From the NCBI GenBank assembly GCA_902776455.1, contig CACYQI010000005.1:47919-111918 (forward strand): a stretch of DNA of 64,000 nucleotides, given 5' to 3'. A model generated the notes under the pieces. It was not told where the DNA came from and ran no database searches. It saw nothing but the letters and a program-made list of their open reading frames with translations. This document shows positions 51,720 through 59,318 of this stretch, in pieces. Numbering within the stretch: position 1 is the first letter of the stretch; each line of letters starts with the position of its first letter. A program made the translations under genes and the position numbers. Source of the DNA: an uncultured Bacteroidales bacterium (lineage in GTDB: Bacteria > Bacteroidota > Bacteroidia > Bacteroidales > Bacteroidaceae).

Positions 51720-52253
51720 ATGAACCTATACATCAGATATTTCGACGACGAGACGCTCGTCTATAGTGTGGAAGAGGCGCTCCATTTTCTTTCCTCCCTC
51801 GACGACGTGGAGGTGACGGAGGATATGGCAGCAGAGCTTGAGAAGTTCATGCAGAGCAGTGCCATGTACCCGAAACACATCAAGGTGCGTTCCCGCAGCT
51901 TCTTCATCGCCATCAAGACGACGGCAAAGGACATGGAGGAGTTCAAGGCCAAGGGCGCCAGTCAGATGAAAGAGGAGAAGGCTGCCCAGAAAGAAGCCTT
52001 GGCGAGCTACAGCCAGCCGCAGCCCGGATGGTACGCCGCAAAGATAACCTTCAAGCGCGTCCTCTTGAATCCCGAGACCCAGAAGTGGCATTATTTCGAC
52101 ACACCCTTCATCTGCAAGGTGTGGTCCAACAGCCCGCAAGAGTGCTACAACAGGGTTGTCAGCCACTTGCGCAATCGCCAGGAAATCGACCCCCGCAGCC
52201 AGTTCCCCAGCATCAAGAGCGCGAACTTCCAGTACGACTACTTGGGAGAGTAG
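51720..52253 (+). CDS. conserved hypothetical protein
   Basis: A 177-residue soluble protein (MNLYIRYFDDETLVYSVEEA ... FQYDYLGE). No signal peptide or membrane helix. Two visible parts: an acidic N-terminal alpha/beta half (1-75) that resembles a small ferredoxin-like domain, and a lysine/glutamate-rich hinge (about 78-98) followed by a Trp/Tyr-rich half (PGWYAAKITFKRVLLNPETQ). I do not recognise the family. GH25 lysozyme follows at once; an ATG overlapping the stop (TAGATG) exists but is not the one I favour for that gene. Confidence 0.7.
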   Translation: MNLYIRYFDDETLVYSVEEALHFLSSLDDVEVTEDMAAELEKFMQSSAMYPKHIKVRSRSFFIAIKTTAKDMEEFKAKGASQMKEEKAAQKEALASYSQPQPGWYAAKITFKRVLLNPETQKWHYFDTPFICKVWSNSPQECYNRVVSHLRNRQEIDPRSQFPSIKSANFQYDYLGE

Positions 52254-52421
52254 ATGACCCTTAGCCTCCATGGGAGGGAAAGAAACGGTCGGATGGTAAA
52301 CAGTAAGATGTTCAACGTGACTTCACTTTCAGCGCTCCGAGAAGGCAGACGGGTAGCTTCCGCGTCCAGGCAAGGCGATGAGGCTTCGGCCCGCCTTCGT
52401 CAACGCGCGGCGGCTTGCGGC

Positions 52422-53228
52422 ATGTTCCCTGGAAGAGGGTGGGTCGTACTTCTGTGCTTCTTCCTTCTGGCAGCCACAGCGTCAGCCGATAGGCGGAAAG
52501 ACGGCAGCAAGGTTGACCCCATCTTCGAACTCCCCATGCCCGACCTCCTGCCGCTGGTGCCGCAGCCCGACAGTCCGCTGCCGCCCGTCCGCGAGATGCG
52601 TCCGCCCATCCGCCACACCGTGAACCTGCAGCAGCAAGGCATCGACGTCTCGCACTACCAGGGGCGCATCAACTGGGAAGAAGTGGCGCATTCGGGCGAC
52701 GTGGCCTTCGTCTATGTCAAAGCAACAGAGGGTTCGGGCTATGTTGACGACTGCTATGTTCGCAACCTCTACGGGGCGAAGCGCGTAGGCATCCCGGTCG
52801 GCGTCTATCACTTCTTCAGTCCCACGGCCAGCCCATTGGTGCAACTCGAGAACTTCCGCACGAATGTTGACCCTCGCCAGCAGGACCTGATTCCCATCGT
52901 TGATGTCGAGAAGCGCGGCCGCGGCTCGCTGGCACAGTTCCAGAGCAGGCTGCGAGCCTTCCTCGAAGGCGTGGAGCGCATGTTCGGCGTCAAGCCCATC
53001 ATCTATACAGGTGTCAACTTCTACGCCAAATACCTCGAAGGCCGCTTCACCGGCTACCGCTTCATGGTGGCACGCTACGCCGACGAGTTCCCCGGACTGA
53101 GCGACGACGTCCCCATCGTCCTTTGGCAGTACTCGTGTACGAGCTATGTCGATGGCATCAAGGGACACGTTGACCGCAGCGTCTTCCTCGACCGCTACAC
53201 CGTGGCCGACATCATGCTGCCGTATTAG
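52422..53228 (+). CDS. glycoside hydrolase family 25 lysozyme
   Basis: A 268-residue exported protein. I start at 52422 because it gives a signal peptide (MFPGRGWVVLLCFFLLAATA); the frame is open back to 52254, but that part has no protein character. GH25 signature: QQGIDVSHYQGRINWEEV with the DVSHYQG motif, AFVYVKATEGSGYVDDCYVR, VGVYHFFSPTA, LIPIVDVEKRG (catalytic Asp/Glu pair DVE), KPIIYTGVNFYAKYL and IVLWQYSC with HVDRSVFLD at the end. It hydrolyses peptidoglycan beta-1,4 bonds. The DNA between 52254 and 52421 has repeat-like words (GGATGGTAAACAGTAAGATG). Confidence 0.9.
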   Translation: MFPGRGWVVLLCFFLLAATASADRRKDGSKVDPIFELPMPDLLPLVPQPDSPLPPVREMRPPIRHTVNLQQQGIDVSHYQGRINWEEVAHSGDVAFVYVKATEGSGYVDDCYVRNLYGAKRVGIPVGVYHFFSPTASPLVQLENFRTNVDPRQQDLIPIVDVEKRGRGSLAQFQSRLRAFLEGVERMFGVKPIIYTGVNFYAKYLEGRFTGYRFMVARYADEFPGLSDDVPIVLWQYSCTSYVDGIKGHVDRSVFLDRYTVADIMLPY

Positions 53229-53291
53229 TTGAGAGTGGAGAGTTGAGAGTTCAGAGTGGAAAGTTCATCGTAAAACGTCGTATAAGAAAAG

Positions 53292-53924
53292 GTGTACATC
53301 GCTATAGCAGGAAACATAGGCAGTGGTAAGACCACGCTGACAGAGATGCTCGCCCGGCACTACCGCTGGGAGCCGAAGTACGAGCAGGTGACGTTCAATC
53401 CCTACCTCGAGGACTACTACAAGGACATTGAGCGCTGGTCGTTCCCCATGGAGGTGTTCTTCCTCAAGGAACGCTTTCGCGACATCATCGAGATGCAGAA
53501 GAGCGGCAAGGACACCATTCAGGACCGCTCCATCTACGAGGGCGTCTATGTCTTCGCAGCCAACAACAAGCGCATGGGCAACCTTAGCGACCGCGACTTC
53601 GAGACCTTCATGGAGCTTTTCGACCACATGACCGACATCGTCCGCTACCCGGACCTCATGATTTATCTGCGTGCCAGCATCCCTCACCTCGTGGCCAACA
53701 TACAGAAGCGCGGCCGCGACTGCGAGCAGACCATACAGCTCGAGTACCTCAGCGGCCTGAACGAACTCTACGAGGACTTCATATACCGTAAGTACAAAGG
53801 CAAGGTGCTGACCGTCGAGGTAGATAACATCGACTACCAGCACAACCCGAAGGACTTCAAGGACATTACAGACAAGATAGATGCTCTGCTCTACGGCATG
53901 TTCCCACTCGAGGTTAATTCATAA
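53292..53924 (+). CDS. deoxynucleoside kinase 1
   Basis: A 210-residue kinase with a GTG start: MYIAIAGNIGSGKTTLTEML (P-loop GNIGSGKT, residues 7-14), the ERWSFPMEVFFLKERFRDII substrate segment, the DRSIYE catalytic motif (QDRSIYEGVYVFA) and a LID stretch KRGRDCEQTI. It phosphorylates deoxynucleosides (dAdo/dGuo or dCyd) for salvage. A paralogue lies directly downstream. The space before it contains GTTGAGAGTGGAGAGTTGAG repeats (53228-53270). Confidence 0.9.
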   Translation: MYIAIAGNIGSGKTTLTEMLARHYRWEPKYEQVTFNPYLEDYYKDIERWSFPMEVFFLKERFRDIIEMQKSGKDTIQDRSIYEGVYVFAANNKRMGNLSDRDFETFMELFDHMTDIVRYPDLMIYLRASIPHLVANIQKRGRDCEQTIQLEYLSGLNELYEDFIYRKYKGKVLTVEVDNIDYQHNPKDFKDITDKIDALLYGMFPLEVNS

Positions 53925-53998
53925 TTTTCAATTCATAATTCATAATTGAGAGCGGTAGCAAATTCTTCATTCTTCACTCTTCATTCTTCATTATTATT

Positions 53999-54619
53999 AT
54001 GCACATCGCCATAGCCGGAAACATAGGGTGCGGCAAGACCACCCTGACCAAGTTGCTCGTCAAGCGCTACGGATGGACACCACGCTACGAGCCTGTTGAG
54101 ACGAATCCCTACCTCGACGACTTCTATCAGGACATGAACCGCTGGAGCTTCAACCTGCAGGTCTATTTCCTGAACAAGCGTTTCCGCGACGTCGTCGAAA
54201 TATCAAAGAGCCAGGACACCATCATTCAGGACCGCACCATCTTCGAGGACGCACGCATCTTCGCCCCGAACCTCCATGCACAAGGCTACATGAGCGACCG
54301 CGACTTCAAGAACTACAGCGACCTCTTCGACCTGATGATGTCGCTCGTGGGGCTGCCAGACCTGCTTATCTACATACGCAGCAGCATCCCCAACCTCATA
54401 GCGCAAATCGCCAAACGCGGTCGTGACTACGAGCAAAGCATACGCATCGACTACCTCAACGGCCTGAACGAGCGCTACGAAGCCTGGATAAAGGACTACC
54501 CCGGCAAACTCCTCATCGTGGATGGCGACACGCTGAAGTTCGAGGCAAACACAGCCGACTTCCAGCGCATTACGGAGCAAATCGACGCCAAGCTCTACGG
54601 TCTCTTCCCCGAAGAATAG
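53999..54619 (+). CDS. deoxynucleoside kinase 2 (tandem paralogue)
   Basis: A 206-residue kinase: P-loop GNIGCGKTTL, NRWSFNLQVYFLNKRFRDVV, QDRTIFEDARIFAPN and KRGRDYEQSI. Same architecture as the upstream copy at roughly half identity by eye. Tandem pairs of dAdo and dGuo kinases working as heterodimers are known in Lactobacillus; an equivalent here is inference. The two genes are separated by AATTCATAATT and ATTCTTCATTC repeats (53922-53998). prmA starts 13 bases after the stop. Confidence 0.9.
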   Translation: MHIAIAGNIGCGKTTLTKLLVKRYGWTPRYEPVETNPYLDDFYQDMNRWSFNLQVYFLNKRFRDVVEISKSQDTIIQDRTIFEDARIFAPNLHAQGYMSDRDFKNYSDLFDLMMSLVGLPDLLIYIRSSIPNLIAQIAKRGRDYEQSIRIDYLNGLNERYEAWIKDYPGKLLIVDGDTLKFEANTADFQRITEQIDAKLYGLFPEE

Positions 54620-54632
54620 GGAGCGGTGGGTT

Positions 54633-55700
54633 ATGAAGTACTACGAAGTCAAGTGCACATTGCAGCCCTTCAGCGAGACGGCTGTTGACCTCCTCTCGGC
54701 AGCACTCGCCGAGATAGGCTTCGAGTCGTTCTCCCCGACCGAAGACGGCCTGTTGGCTTATATCCAGCGGAACGAGTGGAGCGAAGCAGCGATGCAGGAA
54801 GTCGTCGGGAACTTCTTTCTGCCCGATGTCGAAATCCGTTATGAGCTGGCCGAAGCTCCCGACGAAGATTGGAACCAAGTCTGGGAGGAAGAAGGGTTTC
54901 AGCCTATTATAATACCAGAAGCCTCTCTCGTTTCCTCCCAAAGAGGTGTGAACAGCGAAGAGGCTACACACGTCATCTCTCCTTTGGAAGGGCAGGGGGA
55001 GACTGCTCTGATAGTGGTTCACGACGTGAAGCACACCGATGTGCCGCCTGCCCATTACGACATCGTCATCACGCCCCGCATGGCTTTCGGCACGGGAAGC
55101 CACGAGACGACGCGCCTCATCTTGCGCACTTTGGCCCAACTCGACCTGAAGGACAAGCACGTCATCGATGCAGGAACCGGCACTGGCATACTGGCTATCA
55201 TGGCCATCAAACGTGGAGCGGCAAGCGTCTTTGCCTACGACATCGACGAATGGAGCATGGAGAACACGAAGGACAACCTGCTGCTGAACCATGTTCCAAC
55301 GATGGGGCAAGGAGCAAGGAGCAAGGGGCAAGAGAATAGAAATCAGAGTCGGGACGGCAGCCGCGACAGTATTCTCTTGCCCCTTGCCCCTTGCTCCTTG
55401 CCCCCTTCCCCTCGGGTAGAGGTTGCCATAGGCGACAGTTCTGTGCTCGAAGGGCAGGCGAAGGCCAACCTCCTCATTGCCAACATCAACCGCAACATCC
55501 TGCTTCAGGACCTGCCGCGCTTTGCGAAGGCTGTCAGGGAGAAAGGGAGGATGATACTGAGCGGCTTTTATCTCTCGGACGTTCCCGTCCTTGCAGAAGC
55601 CGCTGTGCAACAAGGCTTCAGCCTGCTGAAAACGGAAAGTGAGGGAGAATGGGCAATGCTTCTATTCGAAGCGGATGCTCTTGGCGGGCGTGATGTTTGA
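54633..55700 (+). CDS. prmA: ribosomal protein L11 methyltransferase with two repeat-derived insertions
   Basis: A 355-residue SAM-dependent methyltransferase; family members of this group are usually nearer 290. Conserved parts: HYDIVITPRMAFGTGSHETT, motif I KHVIDAGTGTGILAIMAIKR, FAYDIDEWSMENTKDNLLLN, and LLIANINRNIL (motif IV). It methylates L11. Two stretches do not belong: residues about 97-125 (nt about 54921-55007, ASLVSSQRGVNSEEATHVIS) just before the catalytic domain, and residues about 224-259 (nt about 55306-55409), where GCAAGGAGCAAGGGGCAAGA and its inverse, the same family as at 49.8 kb, are read in frame between motifs II and III. The 3' end overlaps the convergent permease gene by 39 bases. 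Confidence 0.9.
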   Translation: MKYYEVKCTLQPFSETAVDLLSAALAEIGFESFSPTEDGLLAYIQRNEWSEAAMQEVVGNFFLPDVEIRYELAEAPDEDWNQVWEEEGFQPIIIPEASLVSSQRGVNSEEATHVISPLEGQGETALIVVHDVKHTDVPPAHYDIVITPRMAFGTGSHETTRLILRTLAQLDLKDKHVIDAGTGTGILAIMAIKRGAASVFAYDIDEWSMENTKDNLLLNHVPTMGQGARSKGQENRNQSRDGSRDSILLPLAPCSLPPSPRVEVAIGDSSVLEGQAKANLLIANINRNILLQDLPRFAKAVREKGRMILSGFYLSDVPVLAEAAVQQGFSLLKTESEGEWAMLLFEADALGGRDV

Positions 55701-56903
55701 CACCACGAAGCTCGGCACAATCATGGCCAAGGCGCTGACGACAAACGTGCCGATGTCGATGGCTGCCACCCACCACCAGTTCACCAGCATGGGCACGGCT
55801 TCGATGTAATAGACCTCGGGGTCGAGGGTGACGAGGCCGGTGTGCTTCTGCACGAGTATCAGGGTGAAGGCCAACAGGTTGCCAATCACGATGCCGCGCA
55901 AGATAATCAACAAAGCATAGTTAAGGAAGAGGTGGCGCACTTGGCTGTTGCGTGCTCCGAGAGCCTTCATGATGCCGATGAAATTGGTGCGTTCCAGGAT
56001 GATGATGAGGAGTCCGCTCACTGCCGTGAAGATGGAGACGCAAATCATCAGGATGAGGATGACGGCGATGTCCATGTCGAGCAGTCCGAGCCAAGCGAAT
56101 ATCTGCGGATGCTCCATGCGGATGCTCATGCTGGAGTAGTAGGCGCCGTAGGCATCCTGCTTGTGGTTCACCTCGTTCACCACTCGCAACAGCGTCTCGT
56201 CCAGCAGGTTGAAGTCCTTCAGCCTCAGTTCTGCACCCGCATATTGCTGCGAGTCCCAGCCCAGGAGGCGGTGGATGGTGAAGAGGTCGGTGTAGGCAAA
56301 ATTGTTGTCGAAGTCGGTGAGGTTGGTGCGATAGATGCCAGCCACGGTGAACTTCCTTGCCCTTACGGTCTGTTCGAAGAAGTAGGCGTAGATGGTTTGG
56401 CCTACTTCGACCTGCATTTCTCGTGCCGTTGAGTGCGAAATGACCAGTTTGCCCGAGCTTGCAGAGTCTGTGAACTCGGGCATTTCGCCGCTTATGATGT
56501 GGTTGCGGATGAAGCTTTCGTCGTAGTCCTGCCCAACGCCTTGAATGGCGATGCCGCGGAAGTTGGCGTCGGTCTTCAGCATGCCGGGCTTCGTGCAGAA
56601 GCGTGCCACTGAGGCCACGTTGGGGATGGCGGCGAGGCGGGCCGTCAGGGAGTCGTCGATGACGATGGGGGCGGCATCCTGCTGACCGAAGCTCTTGTAG
56701 TTGAGCACCTTGATGTGTGCGCCGAAGCCCATCACCTTGTCCTGCACCTCGTGCTGAAACCCTTGGACGATAGCCACGCTGACGAGCATGACGGCCAAGC
56801 CGATGGCGACGCCTGTGGTGGCGATGCCAGTGGCCAGACGCGAAGCGCGTCCGCTGCTCCCGCCTTGGGAGAAGAGTCGTTTAGCTACGAACCAGGTGAA
56901 CAT
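55662..56903 (-). CDS. LolC/LolE-like ABC permease (FtsX fold)
   Basis: A 413-residue membrane protein: helix 1 at about 22-45 (TGIATTGVAIGLAVMLVSVA), a large periplasmic MacB-like domain (about 46-270) and three C-terminal helices (VILILMICVSIFTAVSGLLI, LLIILRGIVIGNLLAFTLIL, WWVAAIDIGTFVVSALAMIV). This is the lipoprotein-releasing or MacB-type export architecture. No ATPase gene is adjacent, so its partner must be elsewhere. It ends inside prmA. Confidence 0.88.
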   Translation of the reverse strand: MFTWFVAKRLFSQGGSSGRASRLATGIATTGVAIGLAVMLVSVAIVQGFQHEVQDKVMGFGAHIKVLNYKSFGQQDAAPIVIDDSLTARLAAIPNVASVARFCTKPGMLKTDANFRGIAIQGVGQDYDESFIRNHIISGEMPEFTDSASSGKLVISHSTAREMQVEVGQTIYAYFFEQTVRARKFTVAGIYRTNLTDFDNNFAYTDLFTIHRLLGWDSQQYAGAELRLKDFNLLDETLLRVVNEVNHKQDAYGAYYSSMSIRMEHPQIFAWLGLLDMDIAVILILMICVSIFTAVSGLLIIILERTNFIGIMKALGARNSQVRHLFLNYALLIILRGIVIGNLLAFTLILVQKHTGLVTLDPEVYYIEAVPMLVNWWWVAAIDIGTFVVSALAMIVPSFVVSNITPAKSIRFE

Positions 56904-57006
56904 GAGCCTCCTCCAAACCTCCCCCTAAAGGGAGAGGCTTCTTTTTTTGTTATGGTGTACAACAGGCTTCATCTGCATTTTCAAGTCCTTCCCTTTAGGG
57001 GAGGAT
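56904..57006. repeat. CCTCCCC...GGGGAGG element between permease and aminotransferase
   Basis: TCCTCCAAACCTCCCCCTAA (56909-56930) and CCTTCCCTTTAGGGGAGGAT (56988-57008) are divergent facing copies of the GC-rich family. Confidence 0.6.
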
Positions 57007-58209
57007 TTAGGAGAGGCTGCTTCCCGGATACGCTTCCAACGCCTTTCTGAGCACGAAGAGCGCGCGGGTGAGGTCTTCCTTCTTGAGGACGTAGGCCAGA
57101 CGGACCTCGTTCTTGCCGGCTCCGGGCGTGGTGTAGAAGCCTGCGGCGGGGGCCAGCATGACGGTCTCGCCCTCGTAGTTGAAGTCGCTCAGGCACCAGG
57201 CACAGAACTTCTCGGCATCATCGACGGGCAGCTTCGCTACGGTGTAGAAGGCACCCATCGGGATGGGACTATAGACGCCGGGTATGCGGTTGAGTCCGTC
57301 GATGAGGCATTTACGTCTTTCCACGTATTCGTCATAGACCTCGCGACCGTATTCCTCGGGTTCGTCGAGGCTGGCTTCGGCCGCAATCTGTCCGATGAGC
57401 GGGGGGCTGAGGCGTGCCTGACAGAACTTCATCACGGCCTTGCGGACCTCCTGGTTCTTGGTGATGAGCGCCCCGATGCGTATACCGCACTCGCTATAGC
57501 GCTTGCTGACGCTGTCGATGAGCACGACGTTGTTCTCGATGCCCTCCAGGTGGCAAGCGCTGATGTAAGGGCTGCCCGTGTAGATGAACTCGCGATAGAC
57601 CTCGTCGCTGAACAGATAGAGGTCGTACTTCTTCACGAGGTCGCGTATCTGGTTCATTTCGCGACGGGTGTAGAGGTAGCCTGTCGGGTTGTTCGGGTTG
57701 CAGATGAGGATGGCGCGCGTCCTTTCGTTGATGAGTTCCTCGAACTTTTCCACCTTCGGCAGCGAGAAGCCTTCGTCGATGGTCGTCGTGATGGTTCGGA
57801 TGACGGCACCGGCCGAGATGGCAAACGCCATGTAGTTGGCGTAGGCAGGCTCCGGCACGATGATTTCGTCGCCCGGGTTCAAGCAGGCCAGGAACGAGAA
57901 CAGCACCGCCTCGCTGCCGCCGCTCGTGATGATGATGTCCTCGGGCGTGAGGTTGATGTTGTACTTGCTGTAGTAGTTGACCAACTTCTTCCGATAGCTC
58001 AGATAGCCTTGGCTGGGGCTGTACTCGAGGATGGTTCGGTCGATGTTCTTTATGGCATCGAGGGCCGCCTTGGGTGTAGGCAGGTCGGGCTGACCGATGT
58101 TCAGGTGATAGACGTGTATTCCTCTGTCCTTTGCGGCGTAGGCCAAGGGAGCCAGTTTACGGATGGGCGACTCGGGCATCTCAACGCCTCGAACGGAAAT
58201 CTGTGGCAT
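57007..58209 (-). CDS. class I/II PLP aminotransferase
   Basis: A 400-residue enzyme: YHLNIGQPDLPTPKAALDAI, the SGGSEAVLFSFLACLNPGDE PLP-phosphate region, CNPNNPTGYLYTRREMNQIR, LFSDEVYREFIYTGSPYIS, and the PLP lysine in SVSKRYSECGIRIGA. The C-terminal arginine region is AKLPVDDAEKFCAWC-KNEVRLAY. The family covers aspartate/alanine/aromatic aminotransferases; the substrate is not readable. The start has a TACCTTTG box 51 bases upstream. Confidence 0.9.
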   Translation of the reverse strand: MPQISVRGVEMPESPIRKLAPLAYAAKDRGIHVYHLNIGQPDLPTPKAALDAIKNIDRTILEYSPSQGYLSYRKKLVNYYSKYNINLTPEDIIITSGGSEAVLFSFLACLNPGDEIIVPEPAYANYMAFAISAGAVIRTITTTIDEGFSLPKVEKFEELINERTRAILICNPNNPTGYLYTRREMNQIRDLVKKYDLYLFSDEVYREFIYTGSPYISACHLEGIENNVVLIDSVSKRYSECGIRIGALITKNQEVRKAVMKFCQARLSPPLIGQIAAEASLDEPEEYGREVYDEYVERRKCLIDGLNRIPGVYSPIPMGAFYTVAKLPVDDAEKFCAWCLSDFNYEGETVMLAPAAGFYTTPGAGKNEVRLAYVLKKEDLTRALFVLRKALEAYPGSSLS

Positions 58210-58259
58210 AAAGGGGTTGACTATTTAGTGATTTTCGACTTACGATTTCTTTTCGGGTG

Positions 58260-58267
58260 CAAAGGTA
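58260..58267 (-). promoter_or_regulatory. promoter -7 box for the PLP aminotransferase
   Basis: Minus-strand TACCTTTG followed by CACC, a perfect TAnnTTTG match. Confidence 0.65.
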
Positions 58268-58457
58268 CGAAGAAATGCGAGAAGTCACAAACATTTCCGC
58301 GAGAAAAAACGCCGCGTGCTGTGTAAGCCTACACTCCACGGAGCGAAGCCCGATACTCCACGGAGCGTGAGCCGATGCTCCACGGAGTGTTTTTCGAAGC
58401 CCCATAGACCTTTATCATTTTCTTCGTTTTTTGCTTGCTCAGATGCCATTTTTTTCG

Positions 58458-58465
58458 TACTTTTG
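58458..58465 (+). promoter_or_regulatory. promoter -7 box for the AraC-type regulator
   Basis: TACTTTTG followed by CAGC, 26 bases upstream of the chosen start 58492. Confidence 0.65.
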
Positions 58466-58491
58466 CAGCGGCAAAAGCGTTGAACCACAGC

Positions 58492-59202
58492 ATGCAACAA
58501 CAGATTCTCCATCTGCTCTGTACGGCAGGAACGTGCAGGCTCCACTTCTCGGGCCGCGAGCATCAGCTCACGGCGGGCTGTTGCATGATAGCGATGGCAA
58601 GCCATGTGGGTCGCCTCGACCCCTCGCCGGACTGCCAGCTTCTCCAGCTCCTTCTGCCTTCCGAACTGCAGGCCAGCTGCATGCCCGGCAGCAGCTATGG
58701 CGTCTGCGGATGGCTTCATTTGTTCATGCACCCCATCTTCCAGTTGCAGGGCGACGCGCTGGCCGTGGTGGAACACGACTTCAAGGACGTCGCCTTCCGC
58801 AGCCATCACACCCCCGCAGCCTATAGGGAAGAGGCCGTGCTGCAAGGGATGCGGGCACTTTATCTCGACGTCATGAACGCCCACGCCGCGCTCTTCGAGC
58901 ACGAAGAGGCAAGCTTGAGGTCGGCCGACATCATGTCGCGCTTCATCCGCATGCTCGAAGCGGGAACCTACCGGAAACATCGCGACGTAGCTTACTATGC
59001 GGCCGAACTCTGCGTCTCGCCTAAGCACCTCCACAAAGTCTCTACCCAAGTGAGCGGACATACCCCAAGCCATTGGATTAGACAGTTCACCATGATGGAA
59101 ATCAGACACTTGATGATGCACGGCAAGCTCACAGCAAAGGAGGTGGCGGCCAAGCTGAACTTCGACAACGCCTCGCACTTCAGCCGCTATGTCGGCCGTT
59201 AG
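58492..59202 (+). CDS. AraC-family transcriptional regulator
   Basis: A 236-residue protein. N-terminal cupin-like sensor (about 10-125, TCRLHFSGREHQLTAGCCMI ... PIFQLQGDALAVVEHD). C-terminal double HTH: HRDVAYYAAELCVSPKHLHK and TAKEVAAKLNFDNASHFSRY. The usual ending after that (about 15 residues with GxxPxxY) is missing: the frame stops at YVGR-TAG and no continuation is seen in other frames. It may be functional but the last helix is short. The TonB receptor starts 116 bases downstream, with its own promoter, so local control of it is likely. Confidence 0.85.
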   Translation: MQQQILHLLCTAGTCRLHFSGREHQLTAGCCMIAMASHVGRLDPSPDCQLLQLLLPSELQASCMPGSSYGVCGWLHLFMHPIFQLQGDALAVVEHDFKDVAFRSHHTPAAYREEAVLQGMRALYLDVMNAHAALFEHEEASLRSADIMSRFIRMLEAGTYRKHRDVAYYAAELCVSPKHLHKVSTQVSGHTPSHWIRQFTMMEIRHLMMHGKLTAKEVAAKLNFDNASHFSRYVGR

Positions 59203-59259
59203 GGAAAAATCGGTAACACGCTGCGAAATCTGGGTTATGCTGCATTCTTACATTATTAA

Positions 59260-59267
59260 TACCTTTG
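59260..59267 (+). promoter_or_regulatory. promoter -7 box for the TonB-dependent receptor
   Basis: TACCTTTG followed by TGCC, 51 bases upstream of the receptor start. No cobalamin, TPP or other riboswitch-like core is visible in the short leader. Confidence 0.65.
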
Positions 59268-59318
59268 TGCCCGAAATTATAAGGTATTAACTTTGTTACA
59301 TTAACACTCAATCCAAAC

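Larger units (their letters stand above)
58210..58491. repeat. divergent promoter space with CTCCACGGAG units
   Basis: Contains the -7 boxes for the aminotransferase and araC-type genes and, at 58315-58400, three ACTCCACGGAGCGAAGCCCG-type units. Confidence 0.7.

Noticed and set aside
52254-52421. 56 extra N-terminal residues for the GH25 lysozyme
   Set aside because: They would bury the signal peptide internally and show no protein character; the later ATG places the signal at the N-terminus. An ATG overlapping the upstream stop keeps some doubt.
59203-59318. Cobalamin riboswitch before the TonB receptor
   Set aside because: The leader after the promoter is only about 45 bases and lacks any conserved B12-box-like core.
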